A DNA stretch of 64,000 nt, taken from the NCBI GenBank assembly GCA_020746105.1, contig CM036639.1, forward strand, positions 2,108,001 to 2,172,000. Reading direction: 5' to 3'. This document shows positions 24,400 to 36,359 of this stretch, piece after piece. The stretch is from Trogon surrucura (Eukaryota; Chordata; Aves; Trogoniformes; Trogonidae). Each line of letters begins with the position of its first letter. Within the stretch, counting starts at the first letter, position 1. A program made the translations under genes and the position numbers. A model generated the notes under the pieces. It saw only the letters and a list, made by a program, of their open reading frames with translations. It had not been told where the DNA came from and made no database searches.

Positions 24400-24970
24400 C
24401 CAGGCAGAAGGCAAGTTTTCCTGTCCCCAGCGCTTGGGTCAGAGATGGAGGACAGGGAGGGCCGCCATGGCACCGGGAGCAGAGGGAAAGCCGTGAGGTG
24501 ACACCGGCAGTGAGGCAACGCCAGCGGTGCCGTGACATCAACTGCGGGGTGACTCGGACCATGGCACAACGCTGGCTCTGAAGAACAAGGCCTGGGCCAC
24601 CATCTTGTGGCACCTGTCCTGGCCAGGCCTCACAGGCTCTGCGAGGGTCCCCGCGGTGTGGGGACATCATGGCCGCAGCCTGAGGGGAGAGGACCCGCGG
24701 CCGGCTTGCCAGGAGCCTTCCCACGCTGAGATTTCGTGCTGTGGACACGCAGGGAGGAGACAACAAAGGACTTTGCAGCTCAGGCAGCGCAAGACGCGGG
24801 AACAGGGAGCAGCGCCGCTGGGTGAGCGCCGTCACCGCGTGGCCACACCATGGTTCCCCTTCTTGTGGGTCTAGTCGAAACGCAGCAAAAGTCAACACGA
24901 TGGTTTACGAGAGCTCGGGAGCTGCCCGTGGAAAAGTGCGAGAGCCTTGTGTTCCCAGGATTCCCGTTTC
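24400..24970. promoter_or_regulatory. Orphan CpG-rich island
   Basis: CpG density rises sharply here (for example five in 24481-24540 and about ten in 24781-24840), whereas flanks on both sides are CpG-poor. YY1-like cores (GCCGCCATGG, CCATCTTG, CATGGCCGC) recur. A minus-strand frame of 255 codons spans 24131-24898 but shows no recognisable domain and is probably a by-product of high GC. The island could be a promoter for an unannotated noncoding transcript midway between SKAP1 and HOXB1. Confidence 0.4.
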
Positions 24971-25062
24971 AGGCTTTTTGCCCCCACCGCCTCACCCGCA
25001 GCCTGACACGCTCCTGGCACCGAGAGCTGGTCTGCCCGGTGGAAACGATCAGGCGAGCTGGA

Positions 25063-25077
25063 AAAAAAAAAAAAAAA
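25063..25077. repeat. Poly-A tract
   Basis: A run of 15 A follows GCTGG and precedes CGAAGCAGG. No retroelement body is recognised upstream. Confidence 0.7.
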
Positions 25078-25751
25078 CGAAGCAGGTTGACTTCATTATG
25101 TGCTCATTAAGAAATCTGTAGCTGTAGTTTGTTCCTGTGTGTGTGAGCTCTGGCTGTCATAAACCCTGACAGATGGACAGACAGACTGAATTATCGTCGT
25201 AGAGGATAGACTGGGCAGGATCCCCCATTAACGCTTATTGGAAATTGTCATCACTTCCAGCAGAATGGGCTCCAGATGTTGAAACCCTTGTAGGGAAATC
25301 TTGAAGGTGAAGGTTAGAGGCTTGTGATTTTGCCGGTGTCGTGTGAGCTGCAGCCGTTCGCTTTGATTTATTATTGTAAAATAATAAATCTGAGAGGATT
25401 TATTATTTTGGTAGTAGGGGGAAAATCCGAAGAGAGCGCCACGTGGGTGAGGGTGCCTGGTTCTGAGCTGCTGAAGGAATTGCTCTGCTTTTGTTACCTG
25501 GGTGTGAGAGAAACATTAAGCAAATGACTGTTGAAAGTTTCACTGGCCAATTCAGTGCCTCGATATCGTCTGCTTTTACGTCAGGTAGAGTTTCTGTTGC
25601 TTTGTTTGTGCTTATGTACATTTTCATTCAGGTGTTTCAAGGACACTGGGAAGCCACAGTTGTAGGAACACTGGAGGCTGAGCTGCATCAGCCGATCGCT
25701 CTCTCAAAAGTGGGAGAAGTCGCTTTGGTCAGACATTTAACTTCCCTTAGA

Positions 25752-26515
25752 TTTAAAAATCTCTGGTGACAGGGACCCCGCGGCCCCCTCAGGCAGCACA
25801 TGCTGGTGCTGCACCACCCTCACTGTCAGAAACTTTTCCCTAATGCCTTATCTGAACCTCCCTTGGTGCAGTTTAAACTCATTACTCCTTGTCAAATACC
25901 CAGTGAACATGGAGCGTGGTTTATTACCTTTCCTTTTTGTGGTGGCTTTTAACATGCTTGAGGACTGATAAATCTCCTCTCAGTCTCCTCCCTACGCTCA
26001 GTCACTACTTTTGGTCTCCTCACGTACGGCATGCTTTCTAGATCGGAGATAGTTTTGTTACTCTCCCTCTGGATTCTTTCTCTCATAGCATCCAAAACTG
26101 GGCCAGCTGAGGCCCTTGTTAGGACGGAGGAGAGTGGGGGGGTTTCTTTTTGTATCTTGAGTCTGACATCCCTTTTATGCAGGCCAGCATAATTCTCTTC
26201 ATGCCTCTTCAGCTTTGGCTCAGTGATTGTCCCAGATCTTTTCCTAAAAAACTGCTTTCTTGGCACATATTTCCTGGCTCACATTTGTGCGCTTGATTAT
26301 TCCTTCATAAGTTTGGAATTTAGCACTCATCTTCAGTATCCTACTGCTTTCAGATTATTGCTGATTCTGAATTCAAACCCTGCGCTCCGAAAGCCTTGCA
26401 GCTCTGTCCTTCTTCCCCATCTTGAAATCATCTGCACAGATGTTCTGTTCCATTGCCTGAGTTGTTAATAAAAAATATTGAATAGTGTTGAATTCAGGAG
26501 CAGGGGTTCAGACGA
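25752..26515 (-). mobile_element. CR1 LINE fragment, old subfamily
   Basis: The plus strand carries, in order, reverse-complement CR1 landmarks: CACCACCCTCACTGTCAGAAA, CCTTATCTGAACCTCCCTTGG, GTTTAAACTCATTACTCCTTG, TGCTTGAGGACTGATAAATC, CTCCTCTCAGTCTCCTCC, CTCTGGATTCTTTCTCTC and CCAAAACTGGGCC. Further along it has TCATCTGCACAGATGTTCTG and TTGTTAATAAAAAATATTGA. This covers about 760 bases of the end of ORF2. The copy is diverged, interrupted and without a 3' octamer array at its left end, so both ends are missing. The subfamily resembles the older amniote CR1/L3-like group more than young avian CR1. Confidence 0.85.
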
Positions 26516-26519
26516 AAAC

Positions 26520-29320
26520 TGAGGACTAGTAGCAGGATCAAGCCTTCTGTTTTGATCGCGTAAGTATTTACAGATATCAGAACCGTTGCATCGTCAGAAC
26601 ACGTACTTTGCTCTTGGAGGCCATTTCTCTGGTTTGTTGTGCGTGATGCACATTTGCCTTCCTCCATTAGAGCCACTGGGAATGGCTTCTCCTCTCTCTA
26701 CAAACAGGATTTTACTTTTTTTTTTTCTTTTTCACTTGTCAGAGTTTGCGAACTGTTTCCTGAGCTGGACCCATAATGGGGCCTGAGCCACAGGAAGGGG
26801 ATGGAGCAGAGACCTTAAGAATGGCCCTTACTCATCAATAACTGCTCCTTGACAGGGCTGAAGGATACACAAAGTGGTTTGTCCGTCGTGCTGTCACTCC
26901 AGCTGCGGCACGATCCACAGCGGGGCCCCTCCTCATTGGACTTTGCCGTCCGCAGCGCCAGAGAAATCTTTTCAGAGCATTTAAACTCCAATATTTCTAA
27001 GGGGTTGTATCTTAGGGGGAACAGGACGTTGCTAGTCACCTTTCGGGGTTTATTAGGATAATTTGTACCACGGCAACATGGGGGTATTGGCAGGCTCAGT
27101 TACACTCTGGCCTTCAGATGATGGGCTGAAGACATCCTGGCCACCACTTGCACCCAGAACGCTGTAGGATGGGGAGATGGAAGATGGCAAATTCCTTCCT
27201 GTGGTTCACACCCAAATACTCCCTTTCCTCTTCTAAGCAAATCTTCTTTTCTTCTACCTGACTCATGTGGCATATGAGGAGCAGTTTGGCTGACAAGTAT
27301 GTAGTGACGTCAGAACTGGGGGAGGGAAGAATAGACACACAATTTTGGTTTTTATTGTGAAATTTGAAAACTATTATTGGAAAAGCCAGTTAACCTCGGA
27401 AATGTCATAAGCTTCAATGTCCAGTTCAATACAATGACTGGAATGAAAGGAAGCTTCAGCGTCTGCTCTGTGGGAGAGTTTATTTGGCAGCAACTTCAAA
27501 GCTATTCCTCCAGGAGGTAGTTACTGTTTCCAAATCCCAGATTTTTTACAACTTCAAAAATTGGAAATTGAAAGTAACTCAAGGTAAATCAGGATAAAGG
27601 TGAGAAAACCAGGTCTGATACCCAAAAAGTAAATTTTACATTGTCCTGCATGAATGTACATAAATTACAATCCTAAAATTCACAGTCGGACCTTATTCCA
27701 AGCAAAACTCCCATGGCAATTGCTAGTGGATCCTGCAACCAGCCTACAGCCTACCTGACATCCTAGGGTGTGATTCTTTTATTTTACTAATGCAGCTCTA
27801 CAGACTGTAAAGAGTTGTTCGGCATTTCCCCAAGCACAAGAGGAATCAGGCTATAGTGTTTACAGGCTGGTTTTCATTAAGTGCACATGTATGTGTTAAA
27901 AGAAAAAAGAAGTGTAGCTGTTTGAACGTTTCACAGTAGAACCTAAGAACTCCCATTAGAAAGTGGAGTCTGTTGTAACGGGCACTGGGAAATACAGGAG
28001 GAAAAAAACATCACTGTCTGTGGAGTTTACAGTGTGGTCAGATTCTGTCCTTATTAAATGAAAAGCCTTTTGCCACTGAGTACAAGAAGAGCAGGTTCAG
28101 CCTTAATAAACTTTAATAAATGGAGGGAAAAAAATCAATTAAAAAATGGGAACTGGTATCTGTGATTATATGACATTAAATCATGCAAAAAAATGTTGCC
28201 TCAAATATCGCGCTGGCAGGGCATGGATTTCTGATCCTGAGCTTTGCTAATTTTCATTGATTTATTTTGCTGTGGAAACATTTATTTTCTGCAGCAAGGA
28301 TGACTGCTCTAGCTAAGGATTAGATGTTTATCCTTTGGTGTGGGCAGGGAGCCTGAGTGGATGGGAGAGAGATTTTTGCAGCTCAAAAGGATATTATACT
28401 TTTGTAGAGTTTCCTGTGTTTTGAGAATATATAATTCCAGCAGAAAAGCAGCGAATAAGCAATTGAGCTGTAAGTGGAGCACTCTCTTCTTAATCTGAAG
28501 ACTTCTTACATTTAAAAGCCAAGTGTTTTCAGTAATTCTCTTCATAGGCTTGCTCAAAAGATTTTGCGGGTGGTGATACGAGGTAGAAAAATTGCTAAGA
28601 CTGTATTTCCTCGCCAACTCTTCTCCGGGGCAGACAGAGGTTGGCGAAATCCCTTTGGTGGCTCATCCTTTGGGGCTGGGTGGCTGTTACTGGGATCTCT
28701 GGAGCTTCTGGTGTGTCAGTGAGCATCAGGAGTGGTTTTCAGAGCCAGGTTTACTGGGGCCTCATCCTTCTGCCATAATGACTCACGGGCAAGGTCTTTG
28801 CCAGGATTAATACAGAGATGTTAAAGGTCCTCGGACTGAGTGGTGTTTAAAAACTGTCTGTAAAGAGTTCTTTTCTTGGGTTCTTCTTACCAGTAACTCA
28901 AGCTGGTGGTGTTTCTACGGGTGGTCTGGGGTTTTCTTCATTTTTTGATACATCCTATGAAACGGTCACTGTGTTTCAAGGGGGAGATTAAAGCAGGCAG
29001 GATTTTGGAACAGGATTCAAGCCAACCTGTGTCTTCCCAAAGGGAGGGATCCGGAGGAGCTGTGTTTCTTGTAACCCCTTCACCTCTGAATTATTTGCTG
29101 ACACGCGGACGCTGCATCACGTCTGTAACTCCGAAGGGCTGAGGGGTTAAGTATCTTGTCACTCCAGTATAGACACCTCACTTGCAAATCCCAGGCTTCT
29201 TCCCAGTCTGGCCCAGCAGGAGAAGGGGATCCCTGCTGTCAAGCCAGAGTGAAAGGTGAGGGCTGGCTCGCAGCACCCCAGAACCGTCCCTGAATGCCAG
29301 ACAGTGCAGTCTAGGAGGGA
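26520..29320. other. Intergenic DNA, no gene seen
   Basis: No convincing gene, RNA or transposon is seen. Composition is AT-rich at 27340-28300, with long stretches lacking frames. No known regulatory cluster is recognised. Confidence 0.55.
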
Positions 29321-29324
29321 AGGG

Positions 29325-29495
29325 GAGTGAGAGAGCACTGAGCAGAGGGTCCAGAGACTCGGGATCTGCTCCAGCTTCCATCCCTGACCTGCTGGGTGAT
29401 AGTGGGCAAGTAAGTCACTTCCTTTCTCTGTGTCTCAGTTTCTCCATTTGTTACAAAGGTGGGAGCAATGCTGACCTCCTTTATGAAGGGTTTTA
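29325..29495 (+). mobile_element. MIR SINE
   Basis: This is a good, near full-length match to the MIR layout in sense orientation: AGAGAGCACTGAGC..., GAGACTCGGGATCTG, CCCTGACCTGCTGGGTGATA, GTGGGCAAGTAAGTCACTTCC, TCTCTGTGTCTCAGTTTCTCC and ATTTGTTACAAAGGTGGGAG. A GCTGACCTCCTTTATGAAGG-type tail follows. It is the best preserved SINE in the window. Confidence 0.8.
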
Positions 29496-29829
29496 TGGCC
29501 AAAGTGACCAAAATGAGTAAGGGCTGGGTAATGCGGCATTTATTGTGGCAAAATGAGTAGAAAAGATTCAGACTGCAGATTCTGCAACTTTCCCTCCACA
29601 AAGCCGTTCCTCCTGCCCTGCATTCGGTTGCCCCGGCCGTGCACAAACTGCACGCACACCTAGAGGCGACAAATAACAGCCAAGTTGCAGAGCTGAGTGA
29701 TAAATTGTTTTCCTCGTGGCCTTTTGACCACCTCACCTGTGCACTCTGCATGCTCGTTTGACAATGTCTGGGCAGCAAGCGAGCTGACACTGTGGCCTTA
29801 CCCTGCTGACCAACGTTTTCTAAGGTTCT

Positions 29830-29935
29830 TCCATCTATCTGTAATCACCTGCTGCCTTTCTTATCCTTTGATTGTAAGCACTTTGGGGCAGTGACCCTCT
29901 GTGTTTGTAATCGTGGATGATTATAGGCATTAGCA
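29830..29935 (+). mobile_element. L2/MIR-type 3' end fragment
   Basis: The stretch CTTTGATTGTAAGCACTTTG followed by GGGCAGTGACCCTCTGTGTTTGTAA resembles the TTAGATTGTAAGCTCTTTGGGGCAGGGACC motif near the 3' end of amniote L2-type elements. It lies about 350 bases after the MIR, on the same strand. Confidence 0.5.
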
Positions 29936-30941
29936 ACTCCTAACAATCCACAGATTGGGATTTGAAATATATCAGCAGTGAGAATAAGGGCACAGGATTC
30001 ATATAATATTAATTTCCTCAAACTTTTGAGTGCTTTCAAGTCGACCACGTGGCAAGTACCAAAACCAGATTCCTTCAGCGGGAAGATCCTTACTCCTAGA
30101 CACTGAAAAATTGCAGATGGTTTGCAGACAGCTTTGGATGAGCCACCGCGACAGTGGCTTGGACCTCTTCATTTCTAGCTTTGCTTTGTCCCACAGCCAC
30201 CAGTGACATCAGCATCTCAGTGCTGGAAGCACCCTTCCCATCCTTTTCTGCACCTCCTGTTGTTGACCTCCCCTCTGGGACATGAGATGTGGACTGAACC
30301 CTTCACCCGTGCAAATCAGCGGCGAATTCACCAAGTTGAACATGAGCAGAGTTTAGACTTCTCATCTTCTGTTCTCTCTGTTTTCCCATCACCAGCAGCT
30401 TGCTCTTTAGTGCCTTCACCCAAGAATACTTCTAATTGTGCTTATTAACAAGTTAAACCAAATTGCACCAAAATCAACGGGAAGATGCTCGTCAGCATTG
30501 ACAGTTTTGAATCAGCCCCTAAAATAAGGGCTTTTCATCGCCCTCGTGCTGTGCTACCATTAACTACTTCGTTTCCACGAAGCTTGCAGGCAGATGAGCC
30601 AAAAGGCAGGGAAGACCCTCAGCCCTTGCCCAGGAGAGTCTGGTGACGAAGAGAAGAGGAGCTTCTATTTTCAGATCCATCACTCCTCTTTCCAGCCCCT
30701 TTTCCTCCTGCCCCAGACGCAGCCTTGGCTGCTTTGCAGTTGTTCATAAACACCATCTACATCTGTCCTGAGCCACGAGATGTATTAATCAATTTGATGA
30801 GGATGTTAAAGCTTTCTCTTTGCACCTAATTATGGGCTGATTTATAGTACTGGCCTTGTGTTTGATGGAGCTCTCCCCTTGGCAGTGATTTACACGGCAT
30901 TGGCACCAACCTCTCCATCTCTCCAATACTCTGTCATTTTG

Positions 30942-31020
30942 CCTGTCCCTCTTTCTCTTTCTTTCTCTCTCCCCTCGCCATCTACCCCCCCTCCTCCTCC
31001 TCCCCACACCCCTCTGCTCT
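30942..31020 (+). repeat. Polypyrimidine/CTCC simple tract
   Basis: Nearly pure C/T sequence with CTCCTCCTCCTCC, flanked by mixed sequence. No gene structure is attached. Confidence 0.7.
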
Positions 31021-31601
31021 ATGTTCCCTCACGAGAGCCTAATGACATGTTGACAGACTAGTGAAACATTGCTCCCTCCTCACTGCATCTGTCTCTGGCT
31101 CGGTGGCTCCCCAGTGCTCTCCGACACAGCCAGATGGAAGGCCTGGCAGGCGAGGCAGAGGCTCTGGCCATTGCCCCAGTGCAAGCCCTGCAGCTCCGCA
31201 CATTTCCTTCTGGAATTACTTGACGCAGAGCTCGAAGTTCCCCTAAGAGACATCTCCGTGCTGGCAGGGATCTGGAGAGCCTCCATCCTGGTTCTCCACT
31301 AGAATTCTCTAACAAAGTCACTAGACAGCCGTGATTCAGGTGTGATTCACCCGAGGATCTTCAAAGTTTGAGGGGGGACAAGTTTTATTTCCTTTTAGTA
31401 CCAGAGAGGAAACTGAATCAGAGAGGCATCAGGGGATTGTGTTCCTGAAAGGTGCAACTGATAAAGTCATCCCACCCTCGTTATTACCTAAAGGTTCCTC
31501 TTTTAAAACCAATGGGGAAAATCGAGGAGAATGAAGCAATTACAACAGTTTCAGTCATCTCTGCGGGATTAACTCTGCCCAGAGCAGAACCTGTTCCATA
31601 T

Positions 31602-31689
31602 GTTCTTCTTTTCTTGTTATTGCTTTTTATTTTCATTTTTCTGTTTCTTTTTTCTTCTCTTTTCTCTCTCTCTTTTTTTTTTTTTTTTT
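31602..31689 (+). repeat. T-rich low-complexity tract ending in poly-T
   Basis: About 88 bases of TTTTC/TTTC repeats end in a run of 17 or more T. It could be the reverse-complement tail of a decayed retroelement, but no body is recognisable. Confidence 0.7.
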
Positions 31690-31699
31690 AAATAAAGCC

Positions 31700-34600
31700 A
31701 AAGAAGTCTTGGAATATTTGAAGACATACCAAAAGAAAGATGTGTTTCACATGGGTCATATGTTATACGGGATCAAGCATTCCTGGCTACTGGTACTACT
31801 GCAACGCCAACCTCACCCCCCACCTTCTTTTGTGCCTAGAAATTAAAAAAAAAAAATCATTTTTCTAGCAGAAATACTGTTACCTTCCCTGTGCACGGAA
31901 AGACTACAAACTGAGGGTGGAGTGGAGGGAATTCAGGAAAGTTTTTTGTTTATTAGCTCTGAATTTCCTAACTTGGGCTGCTTTTTCTGACGTGTGGGGA
32001 AATTGCAACCGTGATATGTACCTGAGCTAAGAAGATGTGCTTAAAATCTCCAGAAAGCAGCGAGATGTTGGATGGCTGGTACTGCCCCTGAATCCATCCA
32101 CCAGTTTACGTGTGCACTCACTCCTCTTTGAGTTGTACAGCCCCGTTCCCTACATGCAGCTGCCACTTTGCACCGCAGGTGGTTGGTTCTCCAGCTGCCA
32201 GATGTGCCCGTGAGACCAGATGTTTCGTGAGTTCCAAATCAGCTGCACATCCGCAACGTGTGGCTGAGTTCAGTGCTGAAATGAGCACAAAAGGCAAAAT
32301 CTTCCTCTATCCTCGTATTACTAATAGTGTAACAACAGAACTTCTAACCTGACCCTTCTTGCGAGAAAAGTTTCTGCCACAACATCATAAGCGAAGCACT
32401 TTTTGCTTTGGCGCGATCAAACTGAAGCCTGTTTCCACTTTCTGGGACTGAGCCACCCAAATTCAGCTCACAGCCAGACTAATGACTTGAAAAATCTGAA
32501 CTCTGGAGTCACACCAAAGATAAACTTGGCCAGTTGTAACGTAAACCAAAAAGAAAAAAAAAAAAACATATCAAGAGTCCAGACAAGGATATTGGGATGC
32601 GTTCATGTGCGTACAATATTTGTGTGCCACTGCAGCTCATGAATCCACGTCTGTCTTGTGAAGACCAAGATCTTGGCTCCGTGAGATGCCCTTTGCATGC
32701 AGGTGTGCAAAACTACGAGGATGCTTCTGCCTGCAGCTCGCGCACGTGTTCCATTGCGCTCCATAAAATGCATATTAATGGTGCCGAAGCTGGAGCCCTG
32801 TCCAGAGAAGCAGATGCTTGTCGATGGTGAAGCTGGCTGCGCTGAACAGATGAAAAGACATCTCTGCTGCTGAGTGAATTCCATCAGACCAGGAGCAGCT
32901 GCTCTAAAGCTTCTGAAAGCAAAAATCCTCATGAATAAATATTAGGAGGGAAAAAATGAGGCTTCTAGAGAACAAAAGGAAGCAGAGGAAGTTACTGAGA
33001 GATGCTGAGACCTTTCATCTCGGTAAAATATGTAATTAACACAACACACACATCTCCCCCAGAAAGGCCTTGCGTCTGTGCAGGGTGACTATAGGATCAG
33101 AGATAAGGTTTCTTTTGGTGAACAAGGAAGACCATAAACTGCTATTCCTCTGCCTGTCAACAAAGGAGCGCTCGGCATTAGCGATTTCACAAAGTTACTG
33201 AGTCAGCCTCCTGGAAATGCTCAGCAACCATTTGATCTGAAGGGAAGCTCCTGCAGTTTCAGGTTCAGAAATGTTTGGCATTCCCTTGAAAAAGTGCCAT
33301 CTCTGAGGATGGCCGTCCCTTGGAGCCGTGCTGCATTCCTCTGTGTGTCATTTCTTGCAGGTACCAAAGCAAAGCTGCAGGACCTGATCTCTAGCAGCCC
33401 GGTCCAGATCAGCACACTGCCGCAAAGGACCGTGCCGATGTGAGGTGTAGTGTGAGGGAGGACTTGCCACCTCAGCGTTCTCCATCTTTCCAAGGTATCT
33501 GGTGATACGAGGAGGCAGAAGTGGCTCCATCTCTTCTGGGAAATGAAGGATGGGCTTGAGAGCAGATGTGACTCGCGTGCTTTCGGTCCACACAGCCATC
33601 TGTTAGGCCAGCTTTCGCTCAGGCTCAGAGATCTGCTGCGCACTTAGAAAGAGCTGACTTTAGACTATCTGCTTATGGCTTGACCTGTGGGACAGTTGGC
33701 TTCATCTGGTGTCCGTGACTCCTCTGCGCCACACGAACGAGGACCCGGATGCGGGCTTAGCTGGGGCTTTCCCCTCCCCGTGAGCTTCAGAGCCCAGATT
33801 CAGGCAGCCTCCCAGCACGACCTTGAGGACTGGCAGGACAACAAGCCCAGTGGAACATGGAATCTACCCTGTAGCTGAAAGCTATCATTTTGCCCAATTA
33901 CTTCCAAATCTACTGCTCGGTTATTAACTCTTATGTTCAAACTGGTGCAAATTCTTTGTTTCTACCAGCTCAACAGCCAATAAAGAGGCCACCAGGGCCA
34001 TGGGAATGCCAGCGTGCCGAGGTGACTGGGCTGATTTTGACCCCACTTGTTTCAGGAGCCGGAAGAAGCTGCCTAAGAAGAGCACATAAAACCTTCCAGT
34101 AGGCAGATGTTTCTCCCACATCCTCATCTTCACACCCTGCACATACACACATACACTGGAGCCTGTTGGCTCCAAATTTGCAGAAACTGTTTTCAAATGT
34201 ATCTCTTTTCCTGTCCCCTTCCCCATAGCTCATATTGCTGCCAGGAGATGACTGTCACTGTCTCATCGCCCTGTGACTTGTTTCAGTGGCTGTGAGGAGA
34301 GGCCGGCTTCCTCCTTCCTCATTTGATCCATTTGAACCACTTCTTGATGGCAACCTGGAAATCTGTTTCTCTGCCTTGCAGTGTGCTCTTCCCTTGGAGC
34401 TATCAATTTATTGCAGATTTAAAAAAAATAAAATAAAATTAGGGATAACTACAGATGGCACGCAGCTGGAGGAAAAAAACAGACACAAATTTTTGCTGGC
34501 TGCAGTTTCAACTGAGCCCAGGATAATTCCCTCCTTCTGTTTCTTCTGGGTGAAGAGATGTAGTTCTTTAACTTCCTGTAAGCAGTAATAGGTAGGCTGA

Positions 34601-35130
34601 ACTGGTGCAAAACTATAACAAACCGAAGCAATCAAAAAAAGCCCAGAATGGCCTTGAAGAATAGAATAACTCTTTTGCCTTTTAGTCTTTCTTTCTTCCT
34701 TTTTCTTTCCCTTTCCCTTCCTCCCCTCCTTTCTTTCACGTTTGTGCACCCACAGTGGGCAGGTGCAGCTCAGTACTTGCAGAACTCCATGTATTCTGAA
34801 GCAAACTGTGCAATAATTCCTTTTCGGAAGAGCGACCGCTTCAGCTTAGCCTATCTCCGTGAAATACCTCCCATTCCTCATGCTCATGTCTGTCTCTCTT
34901 CTTCCCTTCCCTTTAGTTTTCCATCAGATATGCAACTGTGGCTTCTGGTCCAAACTAATCTGATATAGGATGCTGTGTTTAAAAAGCAATAATTAACAAG
35001 CCCCAAAACACCGGTATCTCCCACTAGACAAGGATCCAGATTTCCTGCATGTGGAATCCCTGACATTATCTCCCGTGCTTTCTTGGTGAGTCTGGTGCAT
35101 CTGGACTCACTCACTTATCTGTTAGATATA
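31700..35130. other. Intergenic DNA, no gene seen
   Basis: Ordinary intergenic sequence with one pyrimidine tract (34676-34738). A partial CTCF-like GGCCACCAGGGCC lies at about 33987-33999 but lacks the GGGGGC core. No frames with homology and no RNA genes are recognised. Confidence 0.55.
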
Positions 35131-35139
35131 AGGAGTTAT

Positions 35140-35265
35140 CTGATTTACAAATTCTGGAGAAGGTACAAAGAAGAGCTATAAATTGATCAAAGGTACGGAG
35201 GGCCTTAGCGACGCTGATAGACCAAAGTGTTTAATCTCGTGCAGTTTGGAGGAACTGAGATTGCA
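35140..35265 (+). mobile_element. CR1 LINE fragment, sense, very diverged
   Basis: The order ACAAATTCTGGAGAAGGTAC, AAAGAAGAGCTATAAATTGA, TCAAAGGTACGGAGGGCC and CAGTTTGGAGGAACTGAGA follows the CR1 sense sequence. That reads GGAGAAAGTCCAGAGAAGAG, then ATGATTAAAGG, then TTTAGTCTGGAAAAGAGAAGACTGAGA. It is old, with small deletions. The flanking 35265-35400 may be a further decayed part. Confidence 0.6.
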
Positions 35266-36219
35266 GGGTGGGACGTTGGGTGTAGAGAAAGATACAGGGA
35301 GGGAAGAGACTGCTCTTGCTCTCCCTGAAAACAGATCTGAGAGACAGGGAGAAGAATGTGTTCCAACCGAGTAGGAACAGAGAAATATGCAGTTGCCTTA
35401 AGAGGTTAAAGTGACGCTGTCAGATATTTTTACTCGAAATGTAGGCTTGTAAGGCGTTGTGTTCTGCCCCTGAGGAAGATGGAAGGTAACACTAACTACC
35501 CAGTGTGTCAGAGGGAATCCCAGGTCTGCTTGTACTGTACAGACAGGAGTGGTACTATAGTCATGACAGTCCAGTGAGTTTGGATTTTTCATCCATCATC
35601 CGATGTTATGAAAGCCACACTATGGCTGATCCTCTTCACCAGTGAGAACAACCTTTCCACCTTAAAAAAAAATATGTAATTTGTTAGTGCATTTAGCTCC
35701 CTTGAGAGAAGATCTGACAGTCGAGACTCCCTCCTGGTAATGCCACAAGAGCTACTGGTTGACCGTGGCCCTAACACGAGAGGAAATCTTTCTTCCAGCA
35801 CTTGATCCGGACCATTCCTGACAAGAGAGGATTAGGGATATGGGCACAGAGGGGATTCAGACAGTTGGGAATTAGAACCGGCCTGGCTTTAATTTGAATT
35901 AGACTGCTCTCGATGAGAAGAATTCATTAACAGCTTCATATACCTCTCCATTATTGCTCTTCTGGGCACTTGTTCTGGTGATGCAAGATTTTTCCGATCA
36001 CCCAGATTTTCTGGCCTCATTCCATTCACGCGGATTCGCTAAGCGCACTCAGCCGCATTCAACGGGTGTTCAAGTTCTCCGTCACCTTAGCCATCCAAAT
36101 TGAAAGGGTTTGCTCAAGGTATCCGGAGAGGGGTGGTTTCTTACAGAAATAACCTGATTTTGTATTTTTCAAAAGGTTTTAATATTTGCTATATTAATGC
36201 TTTAGCAGCAAGCTGTGCT

Positions 36220-36350
36220 GACAGTGCAGCTGGGTGGATAGAGCATTGGGCTGGGACTCAGCACGTCTAAATTTTGTTCCTGGGTCAACCTGTTATGAGC
36301 AACTCACTTTGCCTGGCCCTACACTGCTGATTATAAAACCATAAAAATGC
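36220..36350 (+). mobile_element. MIR-like SINE
   Basis: The sense-strand order is AGCTGGGTGGATAGAGCATT, GGGCTGGGACTCAGCACGTC, a degenerate TTTTGTTCCTGGGTC, ACCTGTTATGAGCAACTCAC and TTTGCCTGG. This matches the tRNA-derived head and core of MIR. It is moderately diverged. Confidence 0.65.
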
Positions 36351-36359
36351 TGATATCAT

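Noticed and set aside
33987-33999. CTCF site
   Set aside because: GGCCACCAGGGCC lacks the final GGGGGC-type core.
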